Of a stretch of 64,000 bases of DNA, positions 42,035 to 55,088 are shown in pieces. The notes below the pieces were generated by a model that saw only the letters and a program-made list of their open reading frames with translations, had not been told where the DNA came from and did no database searches. The stretch is from Monocercomonoides exilis (Eukaryota; Preaxostyla; Oxymonadida; Polymastigidae). Positions within the stretch are counted from its first letter, which is position 1. Each line of letters starts with the position of its first letter. The stretch spans positions 124,001 to 188,000 of the forward strand of contig LSRY02000025.1 in assembly GCA_001643675.2 (NCBI GenBank). The letters are read 5' to 3'. A program made the translations under genes and the position numbers.

Positions 42035-42925
42035 TTCTTGTAAAGGTGAATTTTTTATATTCATAATATATATAGTTATTAAATACAGTGAGAGAAGTTG
42101 TTTAGCTAATTATTAGTATCAAGGTTTACAGATTGCATTCAACAATTTAACATAGAGAGAATTGCTTCTATTACATTGATAGATTTTTATTCAACAACGG
42201 ATTCATTTCCAAAATAATAAAAAAATGTTATATTGTGAATTTTTCACAACCTGTTTGCATTATTATTGGGGTTTTGTTTTGAATTTAGCATCTGCTAATA
42301 GAACAAAAAAAACAAATGATAAAAATGACTTACTTAAATTTTTTCTCAAATGAATTGTCAACAGTTTCAAAAATTACATCAAACAAATAAAAATCAATTA
42401 AAAACTATCAGAAAACTAGTTTGAAAAGTTTTAACAGGAAAGAGAATGTCAAAGTCAATAACAGATCCTAATCAATTCAAAAATAAAAGAAAAACTGAAG
42501 CATTTTTATTTTCATTTTCTGAAAATTTGGGAATATTTTAACACAAAGAGCATAATTAACTATGAATATTACTCTTGCGGCATCAGCATTCCGTTGATGG
42601 GCATCTTATATAAAAAATATATTGAAATGAAATCCGAGTTTAACACACTCCGTGGAAGAATAAAACTCAAATGTTAGCAAACAAATAAAAACCAATACAC
42701 AAGCACAAGGCCCGGGAGATGGTTCATCTCCTCTTTGCCACAGTATGATGTAATAATAACAGATAGATAGTTCTTTTTTCTTTCTTTTCTCTCTCTCTCT
42801 CTCTTTCTTTCTTTCTCTTTCTCTCTTCATTTCCATAGCTTTTCTCATAATACTCATTAATTTATTTCTCAACTTTGCTAAAATAAATAAAATAAAATAA
42901 AAAACTCCACATTTCCTTCCCAACG

Positions 42926-42980
<55 letters not shown>

Positions 42981-43355
42981 CAGACAAACGTAATTAAACG
43001 TGAAAATAAAATAAAATAAAATAAAATTTGAAAAATAAAAAAGAATAAACAGAAACACCAAAAGAACACTCCAAAGAGGATGAACAATAGCTGGCAGTTC
43101 AATGACATCGACTCTCTCATAGAGGAATCAACCAAACTGCCTCCCTGTGCATCTTATTCATGCTTATATTCTCTCTTGCCTTCGTCGGGATAAACAATAT
43201 ATTTTTATCAATTAAAATAATAATGCTAATTATATTAATAATAACAAAAATCAGAAAGAAACAATCCAATAAACAAAGTGAACTATTACCCTCATCCCCC
43301 CCCCCCCCCCCTCTCTCTCTCTCTCTCTCCTTTTTTTTGGATTTCTCTTTATTAT
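42035..43355. other. Intergenic DNA with long homopolymer runs
   Basis: It contains an uninterrupted run of 51 A (42929-42979), a run of 16 C (43296-43311) followed by a CT microsatellite, and a TC-rich tract at 42775-42830. A 7-bp hairpin, GGAGATG-GTT-CATCTCC, lies at 42714-42730. No gene is supported. The right end is the 3' flank of the sugar-carrier gene. Confidence 0.55.
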
Positions 43356-45396
43356 TTACAGTTGAACGCTCCCTGCGCTCATCCTCTCATCCTTCCTTCC
43401 CAACAGCAGCCGGCTCTCTTCCTCTTCGTAGTCTCCTTCCTCCCCACTGCCCTTCCCGCTGTTGATGCTTGTATCCATCTGTGCACCCTTCTTCCCCACT
43501 TTCAGCACAAGTGAGCACAGCGTAGCAACAGCTGACACCAGCCCCGTCGCGAAGAAGTTCCATTGGATGAACCACCGCCCGTTGATCGGCCGACTGTCTG
43601 GCAGCGGCGCATTGATGGCAGCACACATGCCTTGTGAAATAGCCTGCCCCAGCAGACAGAAGATGTTCAGCACACCCGCATATACCCCTGACTCTTCCTG
43701 CGGCACTGTCATGTTCACAATCGCAAAGGGAACAGAGTTGAACATTGAGAAGTTGAATGCCATCCCGCAGTATGCCAAAAACACCATCCAGACGTATTTC
43801 TCATCGATGTTGCGGGGAATCCACATTGCCATCAGCGACAGCGTGGCCAGGAGCTGCGTCAGGAAATACGTCATCCGGAGGCCGAAGAAGCGCTGCACGA
43901 ACTCTGAAATGGCAGAAAACACAGACGTCAGCAGCGACATCGCCATCATCGCGAGCGAGCCCACCCGCATCCCCAGCTGATATGCATCGTTTTCAGGTGT
44001 GCCTGCAGCAGTAAAGACAGAAGAAGAACGGGACTGCAACGCAGCGGAGAGCGTCTTTCCAAGAGAGGTCGAGGAGAGCAGTGAAGTGTGTGACGCCCGC
44101 TCAAGCACAGAAAAGACCAGCCGTTTCGCGTCGCTCCTCATCGAGCTCACATATTGCTCGTTGCTTGCCCCAGTCTCCTGCTGATATAACTGTCGTGCCA
44201 CCAGACACATCGCTCCGGGTATCGCACCAGACGCTGCCCCGCCCATCGACATCGACATCGCTGCCATCGGCAGCTGCAGCTGGCTGAGCGCATGGCGAAG
44301 GCCTTCTCCAAACGCTGGTTTGATTCAATAATAATGCAATGACAAGGACAGACGGAATACAAAAAAAATTATTTTTGACAAGAATGAATTTTATTTTGAA
44401 AAAATGACTAAAATTTGAATAATTAAAAAAAGCAAACTTTCCCCATCAAACGTGGCAGTTGCTGAAGCTTGCGCTGGAACACCGTTGTACACACATTTTG
44501 CAACAAACAACGTTCCATTGGTGTTGAAAGCAAAATATGCACTCCAGCTCATGAGATACACAAACGCAGCTCGAAGAACAGGCCCTCCTTTCAGTATCTT
44601 GAAAAGTGCTTTAAACGTCACCTTAAACGGATTTTGTATTTTTTCACCAGGGGCTCTGACATATTGCTTTTCTCTGACTGCAAGAAATGTTGGGATTGAA
44701 AGAAGAACCATAAATCCCAATCCATAAGGATAAGGATTTGCGACAAATGCTGAGAATAAGTAAGAAATAAGGTTTCCTGCCCCAACGAGAAGCGCAATAA
44801 AATTGTTGCCCATTGTTTCTTGACCTTCACCGCAAACATCGAACACAATAGTTCGAGCAGGAAGCATCAAAATGTTGATTGCCACATTTATAATGATAAA
44901 TGCAATGATCCCAATAACAATTGCAACTGTATTATTTTTAAATGCTGATAAAACAATTATTTAAATAAAAGATAAAGTTTGGCCTCAAATTATAAAATGA
45001 ATATTAAACCTCCTTGCTCAATAGCAATAAAAAATCCATAGCTCAAAAGAACAAAAGCCAAGCCAATAAGAATAAAAGGACGTCTCCTTCCAAATCTAAA
45101 TGTTGCTTTATCGGAAAATACACCTATGAAAGGTTGTAATAACCCACTGAAGGGACCAATCAACCATAAAATTGGATTTATCCACGAATCAACTCCAAGT
45201 TCTTTAAAAATTTAACAATGTGAACTCTTCTTTATTGAAAACCATTTACGAACAACATACTTGACATCATTGGAGTAAACAAGGCAAATGCAAAGCCAAA
45301 TGCAATTTGGACGGTAGTGTACGAAGAAGCAGCACAGAATAACCGAAAAGGATGAATTCTAGGTCTTGGCGCGGAAGTTTCTGCAATTGACGCCAT
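43356..45396 (-). CDS. SLC45/sucrose-type MFS sugar transporter, four exons
   Basis: The model is 45396-45261, 45201-45010, 44944-44438 and 44314-43356. Introns of 59, 65 and 123 nt (donors GTATGT, GTTTAA and GTTTGC; acceptors AAG, CAG and CAG) are all phase 1 and keep one frame of 597 aa. The SLC45/plant sucrose carrier signature is seen in exon 2 (LIGPFSGLLQPFIGVFSDKA, then FGRRRPFILIG). Exon 3 supplies AINILMLPARTIVFDVC and the central loop. Exon 4 supplies the last membrane helices (FAIVNMTVPQEESGVYAGVL, NIFCLLGQAISQG). The length equals the family norm of about 550-600 aa with 12 helices. It probably moves sucrose or glucose-type sugars with protons across a membrane; the substrate is inferred. 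It shares a 1.2-kb upstream region with the divergent TAF1 gene. Confidence 0.87.
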
Positions 45397-46561
45397 TGTT
45401 AATTCGTTAAATTTGATGTTTTTTTTCTTGAATTGATCCTGACCATAACTGTCCACATTGTAAATTGCAAAAAATCTGAGATTCAGCAAAAGAGATATAT
45501 TTTGAATCGGAAAATCTGTCTTGCACATGACATTTGAGATGAATTTATATATTTTGCAAGTATTTATGTATATTTCATGTGTAAGAGTGGAAATAACCTC
45601 CGACTTAAATACTGATCTATTATGTAATAAAATTGAATTAACGAGATAATTTTTTAAAACATTTATAATTTGAGAATTATCACATTTCAAAAAAAAAATC
45701 ATTAAAATTAAAATTTGAGAAGAAAAATTATTCGTTATTTTTTTAAAGAAAGCATAACTTTTGTATTAAAAAAAAAATTATTTTATAAACCCAAATTTGA
45801 ACTTTCTCCAGATAAATAACTAACAAAATCGATTAAAAATAAACCACACAACTTTTGCAAAAATTAAAAAAATCCATGACTTTATGCATGAAAAATTTCC
45901 GTTCTAAACTGCAAAATATACAAATAACGTCAATGATAAAATTTTCATTTAATGCAACAAAGAAAATCGCTGTATACAGATTTGGTTTATTGCATATTTT
46001 CGGGAACTTTTGTAATTTTAGATGAATAATTAAAAATTCAATTCTCTGATGAGATAAATGATTTTGATACCATTCAACTACAACTGCAGCAAGAATAACT
46101 TAAACTAAACAAACATTTACTAAAACATTTCGCAGTTTTCCTTGCATTTAGCTCAAACGAAAATTTGAAAACATTAAATGAAAAATTGCTTAAAAATTAT
46201 AAATACCAAGCTTTAAGTCTATTATTTATGAAGCATTCATAAAAAAACAAAGTGCATACAAAACACATGAAACTTATCAAAAAATCTTTATGACTTTCAC
46301 AATTTTTCAGCAATCATTAAAAGCATTTCAATTTCGATTCCAGAAAAGTTCCAAATACGTTATAATCACTTGAATTTATCGTTTCAATAAAACGCACAAG
46401 CTTTGTTTGTTGTAATAAAGAGCAATTTCATCTATCCATAAGTACAGCCCCAAATGTTCTGATTAATTTGATCTTTAGTACCATTTTATTTTTTGAAGGA
46501 TCCCAGAAAAATTTATTTAAATTATTAAAAATCAATCATAAACTTAAAAATTTGATTGAAT
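45397..46561. promoter_or_regulatory. Shared divergent 5' region of the sugar carrier and TAF1
   Basis: Very AT-rich and gene-free. It must hold the promoters of both genes, but I see no defined motif. Confidence 0.4.
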
Positions 46562-48048
46562 ATGAAAAACAATTTAATAAAATTTATATTTGGAGAAAAT
46601 GAGGAATATGATGATGTATGTGTTTGCTTCATTAAAATTTGAAGAATTATGATTTTTGTTTTGAAAATTTTGTATTGAAGGGTGAGTTGAATTTTTTATT
46701 ACAATTTTTTTCATGGAATAGCATTGGAATAACGGACGATGAAGCAAAATACAACAAAAGTATTTATTTGCATTATTGCTTGATAAATATATTTTTTTTA
46801 TTTATTCGAATTGATTTGTTTTTCTTCTTGAATTTAAATAATTCTATTACTTTACAGTTCAATCGAATGTTAATATATCAAATGAATTAGAAGCTTTTGT
46901 ACCACTCCACATTGAAAGGATACCTAGATTTATTTCGTTGTTTTCTCCAATTGCAAGATGTAGCATTATATTCCATCAACCATATTTAGATTCTAAATTT
47001 CGCACAACTTATAACCTTTTAGAAGAACCGTCAGAATATTACATGTTTTTTATAAAACCTTTTCCAAGATATAGTGATATTACTTCTAATTATCAAAAGG
47101 AAAACAAAAGCTTCTCGCAAAATGTAAAATGTTACATTGGAAATCGAAAAAAATTGCAAACGAACAAAAAGGAGCAATCAAAGAAAGATAATTCTAACTT
47201 TCTTCTTGAAGATTTTCCTTGGGAAAGTCCTGATACATGGGATCCAAAACAAAGGAATAATATCAATGTAAAGCGACGAAATGATATTTTTTCAACACAA
47301 CTCTTTTGCAGATATTTTGATGAAATAGATTTCAATCAATGGATCAACTCCGAATCGAATGCAGAAGCCGAAAAACAAGTGCATTTTGATGATCATTTAT
47401 GCAAACAGTCATTTTTTGACAGGCATTCCATTGAAGCATTCTCCAATGAACAAGAGTGGGAAGATGCCTGGTGCGCTGCTGGTTGGGAAGAGGCAATTCC
47501 GTTCTATCGGTCTGTTGTGAAGTCAAATTTGAACAGAGAAAATGAAAGTGGAATGAAAAGAGAGAGGGAAAAGGGGGAGATTAATGTGAAGAAAGAACTG
47601 GAACGAGTTAAAAAGCAGAATTTGTCATTCTTTGAAGAGCAAGAAGAATTAATTGATGATCCACGAAAGGAAATTCAGAATATTCTTGATAGAAAAAGCA
47701 TTTCTTCTTCTTCTTCTATTTCATCGTCATCATCATCTTCTTCTTCACTATCATCATATTCTCATTTCCAACATAAAGAACAACCAAAACAAACAAACAA
47801 AACCTTATTGTATGACATGAATGATGTCAACATGCTTTTTTCTATCACTTCACCTTCAATCATTCCTCCTCCCCCTCCTCTTCCCCTTCCTTTTCCTCAT
47901 CTTCTGCCTTCTCCTTTACCTCCACCACCGCCACCTCCTCATCCATTAACGGTAACTCCTCTTCATCATTCTCGTATTTATACTACTACTACTTCTTCTT
48001 TATTTCCTTATGCTTCATCATCGTCATCTTCTTCTTCAATTTCTTCTT

Positions 48049-48079
<31 letters not shown>

Positions 48080-51000
48080 TTCTTCTTCATTTCATTCAAA
48101 CACCATTTCAACTGCCAATTCATCTTCTCATTCACAAAACACAAACACAAATGACCCTTTTTTCCATCCAACTTCTTCTTTCACTTCATCTTCTGTTTTT
48201 AACTCGAATTTTCATCATCATCATCATCGTCATCGTCATCATCATAAACATCGTCATAATAATCACAATCACTGCCATCATTCTAAATCATATCATTTAT
48301 CAGCAGCAGCATCTTCAGAAGGAGATATAAGCGATTCTGAATCGACTTCTTCTTCTTCTTCTTCTTCTCTTTCTTCCTTTTCTTTATCTTCCTCTTTAAC
48401 TTCATTCTCATCGCATTCTTCATTCTCATATTCTTATTCATCTTCTGCTTCTTCTTCTTCTTCTTTTTCTGAAAGACAATTAAATTTATCTTCAGAAAAC
48501 CAAGAAATAGCACAAATAAACAAGAAATATAAGAAAGAAAGAAAGAAAAATAAAGAAAAAGAAGATAACGATGATATTTGTAATGATAATAGAATTGAGA
48601 AAAGTATTACCAGCAATTCAGATGAAAACAAAGAAAATGAAGAAAAACTTAACAAATCAGAGGAAAATATAGAAAACTTCTCAAATTTCTACCAGAAACA
48701 TCAACATAAGCACAAGCATAAGCATCATAGTCCTCATTATTCTCATCAATCTCTTTCTCACAATAACATTTCCCTCTCTAACAGCAACAATGATAACAAT
48801 GACAATAACAAAGGCAGGCGCAAACAGGCATATTACACGTCTCTTCCTCTTCTTTCCCTGTCAAATGCGACAGGAGCATCTGACATGAAAAGATTGAGCG
48901 AGACAATTGCAGTGGGGTTGGTGTCACACAGTGGAGGAGAAGTGATTGGAGGAGGAGGAAGAGGAGGAAGAGAAGGAAAGGGAAGAGAAAGAAGAGGAAG
49001 AGGAAGAGAAATGGAGAGTGAAAGTGAAGGCAGCAGCGATAGCGATTCAGAAGGAGAAGGAGAAGGAGAAGGAGAAGGAGAAGGAGCACGCGCAATTTTC
49101 AAGCTGAAAACGCAAAAGACGCAAACAAAAAACGAAAATTCAAACAAAATTGGATGGGAAGATGGAGTAAAACCGCCAGAAATACGGCCAGTTGCTGACT
49201 CTGTTTATTTGCTATCAACAATGAATGATGAGAGAAGTGTTATGAACTCGTTTTTGCTGCTTTCAAAGGCGAAGGAGATGAAAAGGAAAGAGAATGAATG
49301 GAAGAAGATGAGGGAGAGAAAAAGAAGAAGAGAAAGAGGAGGAAGAAAGCAGATTGAGGAGTTGAATGAAAAGAGGGAAAGAAAGGAAGAAGAAGAAGAA
49401 GAAGGAAAAGAGAAAGAGAAAGAGAAAGGGAAAAGAACTATTGAGATTGCAGAAGAAGAAGAAGAAGCAGAAAAGATCAAAAACGAAGAATTAAAACAAG
49501 AAAAGTATGAGAAGATAAACAAGCTATTGGAATGGTTTCGAACAAGAAAGAAAGAGAAAGAGAAAGAAAATGAAGAAAATGAAGAAAATGAAGGAGAAGA
49601 TATGAAAGAAGGAGGAGAAAGAGAAGGAGAAAGAGAAGAAAATGAAGAAAATGATGCAAATGTTGATCAAAAGAAAGCGAAAACAAAAAGAAAGGCAAAA
49701 AAGAAGGGAAAAAACGACAAAAATAATTCAATTAAATTTGAAGTTATTTCTCCTTCTTCTCTTTTGTCAGCACAACAACCAACAAAATTGATAGATGGGA
49801 AAACAAAACAAAACATTTCTTCTTCTTCTTCTTCTTCTTCAATTTCTACGCTAACCCAAACACTTTTGCCTTATTTTGAACAAAATTCTAACAAAGATGA
49901 TGAAATATCGAACGATTCTATTGTTCCTTTCTCAATTTCATCATCAGCAGCATCAGCTTCTTCTTCTTCTTCTTCTTCTTCCGTTCAATCAAAACCTCTT
50001 TCAAATCCAATCATTCCATCAACTTCTTTTAATACCCCTTCTTCATCACTTCCTTCCTCTTCATTATCTTCTTCTCCTTCTCCTTCTTCTTCTCTTCCTT
50101 CCTCTTCTTCTTCTTCTTCCTCCTCCTCCTCTTCTTCTTCTCCCTCTCTTTCTTCTTCCTCTTCAGCTCAAACCTCCACCCTCCAAGCAGCCCTGCGCCA
50201 TCGCCACATCGTCTCCAACTTCCATCCCTCTCACCGAACAGACAGAATCGGCTTTTTGCACGTTCAACATTCACTTCCTTCCTATCTGTTTCTTTTTTCT
50301 CCCACAGAAATGAACAAAAACACCATCAAAAGATTCCACAGACCATTGCTTTTTGAAGAGAATGCGATGAAAAACGAGCTTTCACAGGTGTTGATAGGAA
50401 AATATGTGGTTATTTATCCATTTGTTCCGTATGAGAAGCCGAGGTTGATACGAATGAGAGAGGCGATGAGAAGAAGAAGGAGGGAAGAGAAGAAGATGAT
50501 GGCGTGTTTTGATGGATTTTCGAATGAAGAGCAAACAAATCAGATGGGAAATGATCAGAATTCGATTGTTTTGATGAGAGAAAGAGAAAGAGAGAGAGAA
50601 AGGAGAAGAGAAGAAGAAGAAGAAGAAGCAGAAGAAGAAGCAGCAGCCGAAGAGGAAGACAAATATCTTCTGAACAATCCAACAAAACTGCTAAGCACAA
50701 AAAATGACCTTTCAGCAAATGAAGGAAAAATATATTTGTTTGAATATGTTGAAGAAAATCCACTTTTTGTGTCAAACAATGGAATGGCTACGAAGCTGTA
50801 TCATTATTACAGGAAGGAGGAAGGAGAGGAAGGAGAAGGAGAAGGAGAAGGAGAGGAAGGGGGGAGAAAGATGACAAATGATGGAAGAGGAGGAGAAGAA
50901 AAGGATGATAATAAATTAAAAGAGGAGAAAAAGAACAAAAACAAACCAACAAAAATTGAATATCATACACGAAACAATCCCAATCCTTCAGCAAATTTTG

Positions 51001-54000
51001 AATCAGCTTCGGCTTCTTCATTTGATATTTCACTTTCTTCCTCTTCTTCCTCTTCTTCCACTTCTTCTTCTTCTTCCTCCTCCTCTTCCTCCTCTTCCCA
51101 TTCATTCACCGATGGCGAGACAATCATTCTGAGTCCAGATGATCCGCCTCCTCTTTTGGGGGACATTATGATCGGGACGAGTGTCAGTGTGATAGAAAAC
51201 AACATGTTCAAAGCGCCTGTTGTGAAACATGAACTGGAAAATACAGATTTCTTGGTGGTGGTGAAGAAGAGGAGGAAGGAAGGAGAAGGGGAAGGGGAAG
51301 AAGAAAATGAGGAAGAAGAAGGGGAAGAAGAAAAAGATGATAACAGTAATGAAAATAACAATAAAATAAAACCTAATCCCAACAAATCCAGTATGCAATC
51401 AACACAAATTTCCTCTCTTTTCACAAAAGATTCAGCCATCCAAGTGTTCATTCGCGAAATCGACAGTGTTATTTCAGTAGGGCAGGAGCATCCGAAGATG
51501 AATGTGCCAATAGCTGGAGGGGTGGATAGCATGAAATACACAACAAAACGAGTGTTTTTGTATATTTGCGAGGTGTTTAGAGAGAGATTGAGAAGGGCAA
51601 AGGAGAAGTACTGGAGGAAGATGAACGAGCAGAAGAAGAATGAAAGGAATGATTTTCATTCGAATTATGCAATGAAATCATCATCTTCTTCCTCTTCTTC
51701 TTCCTCCTCTTTCTCTTCTTCTTCTTCTTCCTCTTCTTCTCTCTCTTCCTCCGCCCAATCAATATACCTCCCTTACCACTACATGCAATCCCACGTATAT
51801 GTCACCTCCCTCGAAATCCATTCTCTTTTTTCCTCAGTCAAATACGCCACCATCCTTCGCCAGCTGCGTCGTGTTGCTGTGAACGACAGCCGGCAAAGGG
51901 GAAGATGGTATCTCAAATCAGAAAGCGCTTTGCCAAGTTCTGAAGAGCTGAGGCAGTTGCTGTCACCTGAAGATGAATGTGCGTATCAATCGATGTTGAG
52001 GTGGGAAGTGGAGATGTGTGATTTGGATTTGGATGGGCTGCTTATGGAGACGCTGGTGAGGGAGGAGAAGAAGAGAGGGAAGGAGAAGGAGAAAGAAGTG
52101 AAGGAGTGGAAGGCTCTGTGCAAGAGGGAGGAAAGGAACTGGAAGAGAAGAAGAAGAAGAAGAATGGAGAAGGAAGCTGAATTGCAGAAGAATAAAGAGA
52201 TTGAACAAAAACGCAATATGTCTTCATCGTCATCATCATCATCATCTTCTTCTTCTTCTTCTCTTTTCTCTTATTTTTCACAATGTGCTGCTCCCATAGA
52301 GATCGAAGATGACGATAATAAAGAAGAAGGAGAAGGAGGAGAATCAAAAGAGAAGAACGAAGAATATATCGATGTTTCTCTTCACCCTCTCCTCTCCACC
52401 ACATCCTCCTCCAATGTTCTGAATGTGCTTCCATCAGTCCTCAGCCTCTTCTGCACATTCATCACCACTTTTGTTTCTCTCTCCCCTTTTGAATTGACAC
52501 ATGCATTTTTGGATGCAATGCATGGAACAGCTCTTTTGAAGCTGAATGGCGTGGGAGATCCGACTGGGACTGGACACGGCTTTTCGTTTGTGCGGCAGAC
52601 GATTAAGGAGTTTGAGAGGGAGGAGATTGCAGTGAGGAGGATGATGCAGAGGAAGTGGAGCGAGCGAGAGGAAGAAGAGGAAGAGGAAAGAAAGAGAGGA
52701 GAAGAGGAGGAAGAAGAAGATGATGACGATGAAGGGAAGAAGAAGAAGAAGAAAGAAGGTGACGAAGAAAGAGTTGGCTCCAAATCAAAGAGCAGAAGTG
52801 GAAAGACGAACAAGATATCCAATCTGACGAATGCTGAGCTTGATCGCATTCTCACAAAGCTTGGAATTCCCGCAGACGAACGAAGGGCGATGAAAAGAGG
52901 AGAGAAAATGAAGAATGTGCGGTTGCTTTCGGGGGCAAGTGGAAGGAAAGACTTGAAGAAGTATGTGAGAGGAGCACAGAACTTCAAGTTTGCGCACTCG
53001 AGATGCTATTTGGATCAAATACAGCAGATATTTCGAGATCATATGGCGTTTTTAGAGGGGAAAACAAGCAATTTCATGAAAGAAAAGAAGAAGAAGAAGG
53101 AAGAAGAAGAAGAAGAGAAAGAGGAGGAGGAGAGGAGGAAGAAGAGGAAAGAGGAGAAAAAGAAGGAAAGAATGGAAAGAATACAGGAGATTCTGAAGAG
53201 AGAAGAGAAAAGGCAAGCAAAAGAAGAAGCGAAATGGAAGAAGAGGATGTTAAAAGAGCAACAAGAGAAGGAAAAAATCATCAAAATTCAAAGAGAGGCA
53301 ATAGAAAAGAAGCAGAAAATGACATTTGCGTTGGAAGAGGCGATGATGACGAGGGAGAAAGCGAAGGAAATGAGGGAGATCGAAAAGATGATCAGAAAAG
53401 CGGAATGGGAAGAGAGGAAGAAGGAAGTGATGAGAAGAGAAGAAGAAAAGAAAGAGAAAGAAAAAAGAACAGAAAAAGAAAAAGAAGGAATGAATGGAGA
53501 TTTAATGCAAAAAGAAGAAAAATCAATTGAAGGAAAAGAAGAAGATGTTGTTCCAGGAAGTGAATTTGTTCCGATTGTGTTGGATGATTCATCAGAAGAA
53601 GAGGAAGAGGAAGAAAGAGAAAGAGAAAGAGAAAGAGAAAGATTAAATACAAGAACTAGATCAAGAACAAAAGCAAGCACGAACAAGAAGACAACAAGTA
53701 AAACAAAAGGAACAAAATCAAAATCAAATAGAAGGAGAGGAGGAGGAGGAGGAGGAGGATCGAGAAAAAGGACGAAAAAAGGAAAGAAAACGAGAAATTC
53801 AAAAAATGCTTCGAAGAAGAATAAAAAGAAGATGGAAAAGAAGGAAAGTAATAATGCAGATGAATCTATTGAATCTCTTTCAGCTGAAATTGAAGATAAT
53901 TTCATAAAAGAAGAAGATGAAGAAGAAGGAAGAGAGGAAGAAGAAAAAGAAGGAAGAAAAGAAGAAGAAGGAAGAGGAGAGGAAGAGAAGGAAGAAAGAG

Positions 54001-55041
54001 AAAATGAAGAAGAAGACGATGAAGAAGAAGAAGAAGTGAATGAAACACAAATTATTGGAGAGATTGAAGATTTCAATAATGATGAAGATGTTGATGAACA
54101 GATGAAAATGATAGAAGACAATGAAAATGAGATAGAAATCATTGAAACTCCAATAGAAATACCAAAAATGGAAGAAGAAGTAGAAGAAAAAGCGAAAGAA
54201 GAAGAAGAAGAAGAAATGAAAGAAGCTGAGGAAGTTAAAATGGAAGAAAAAGAGGAAATTCTTATTGAAGAAGAAGAGGAAGAAGAAAAAGAAGAAGAAG
54301 AAAGCATAAAAAAGGACATTTCATTACCAGAAGTTGTTGAATGCATCGAAGCTAACACAATTTCAACAACATCTTCATCTTCTTTATCTTCATCATCATC
54401 TTCTTCCTCTTCTTCCTCTTCTTCCTCTTCTTCCTCTTCTTCCTCCTCCTCCTCTTCCTCCTCCTCCTCAAATCTTCTTCTTCTTCCTCTTTCTCCTTCT
54501 TTGTCTCGCACAGAAATTGTCAATGAGAATCCATCAGATGACATCTTGTTCTCCACTCCCCTCACAAATTACACACAAAATTCTCCATTTTATTCAGAAA
54601 ACAAAAGTTTGGATTTATCTTTTGCAACATCATCATCAACAACATCATCAACTTCTTCTTCTTCTTTTGGAAATTCTGCTGTTTCTTTGAATTCTTCTTT
54701 GAATTCTTCTTCTTTTTCAAATCTTTCTCCAACGTCTTCTTCATCTTCTTCAACTATGACTTCTCCTTTATCGTCTTCTTCTTTCTCTTCTTTCTCTTCA
54801 ATTTCATCATCATCATCATCTTCTTCTTCTTCTTCTCCTCCTTTATCTTCTTCTTCTCCTTTATCTTCCTTTTCACCTTTATCTTCTTCTTCTTCTTCTC
54901 TTCAAATAGCAAATTCAACCAATCCAACTTCCTTTCGACGCCAATCTCGTTTTCGCTCTTCTTTTTACTCAGCAATATCTTCTCCTCCTTCTGAATGCTT
55001 ATCTTTAGCCAAGAATGATTATGATGATAATAATAACAAAA

Positions 55042-55088
<47 letters not shown>

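Noticed and set aside
42580-42740. Possible structured RNA with hairpins
   Set aside because: Does not match U1, U2, U4 or U6 signatures; hairpins are short.
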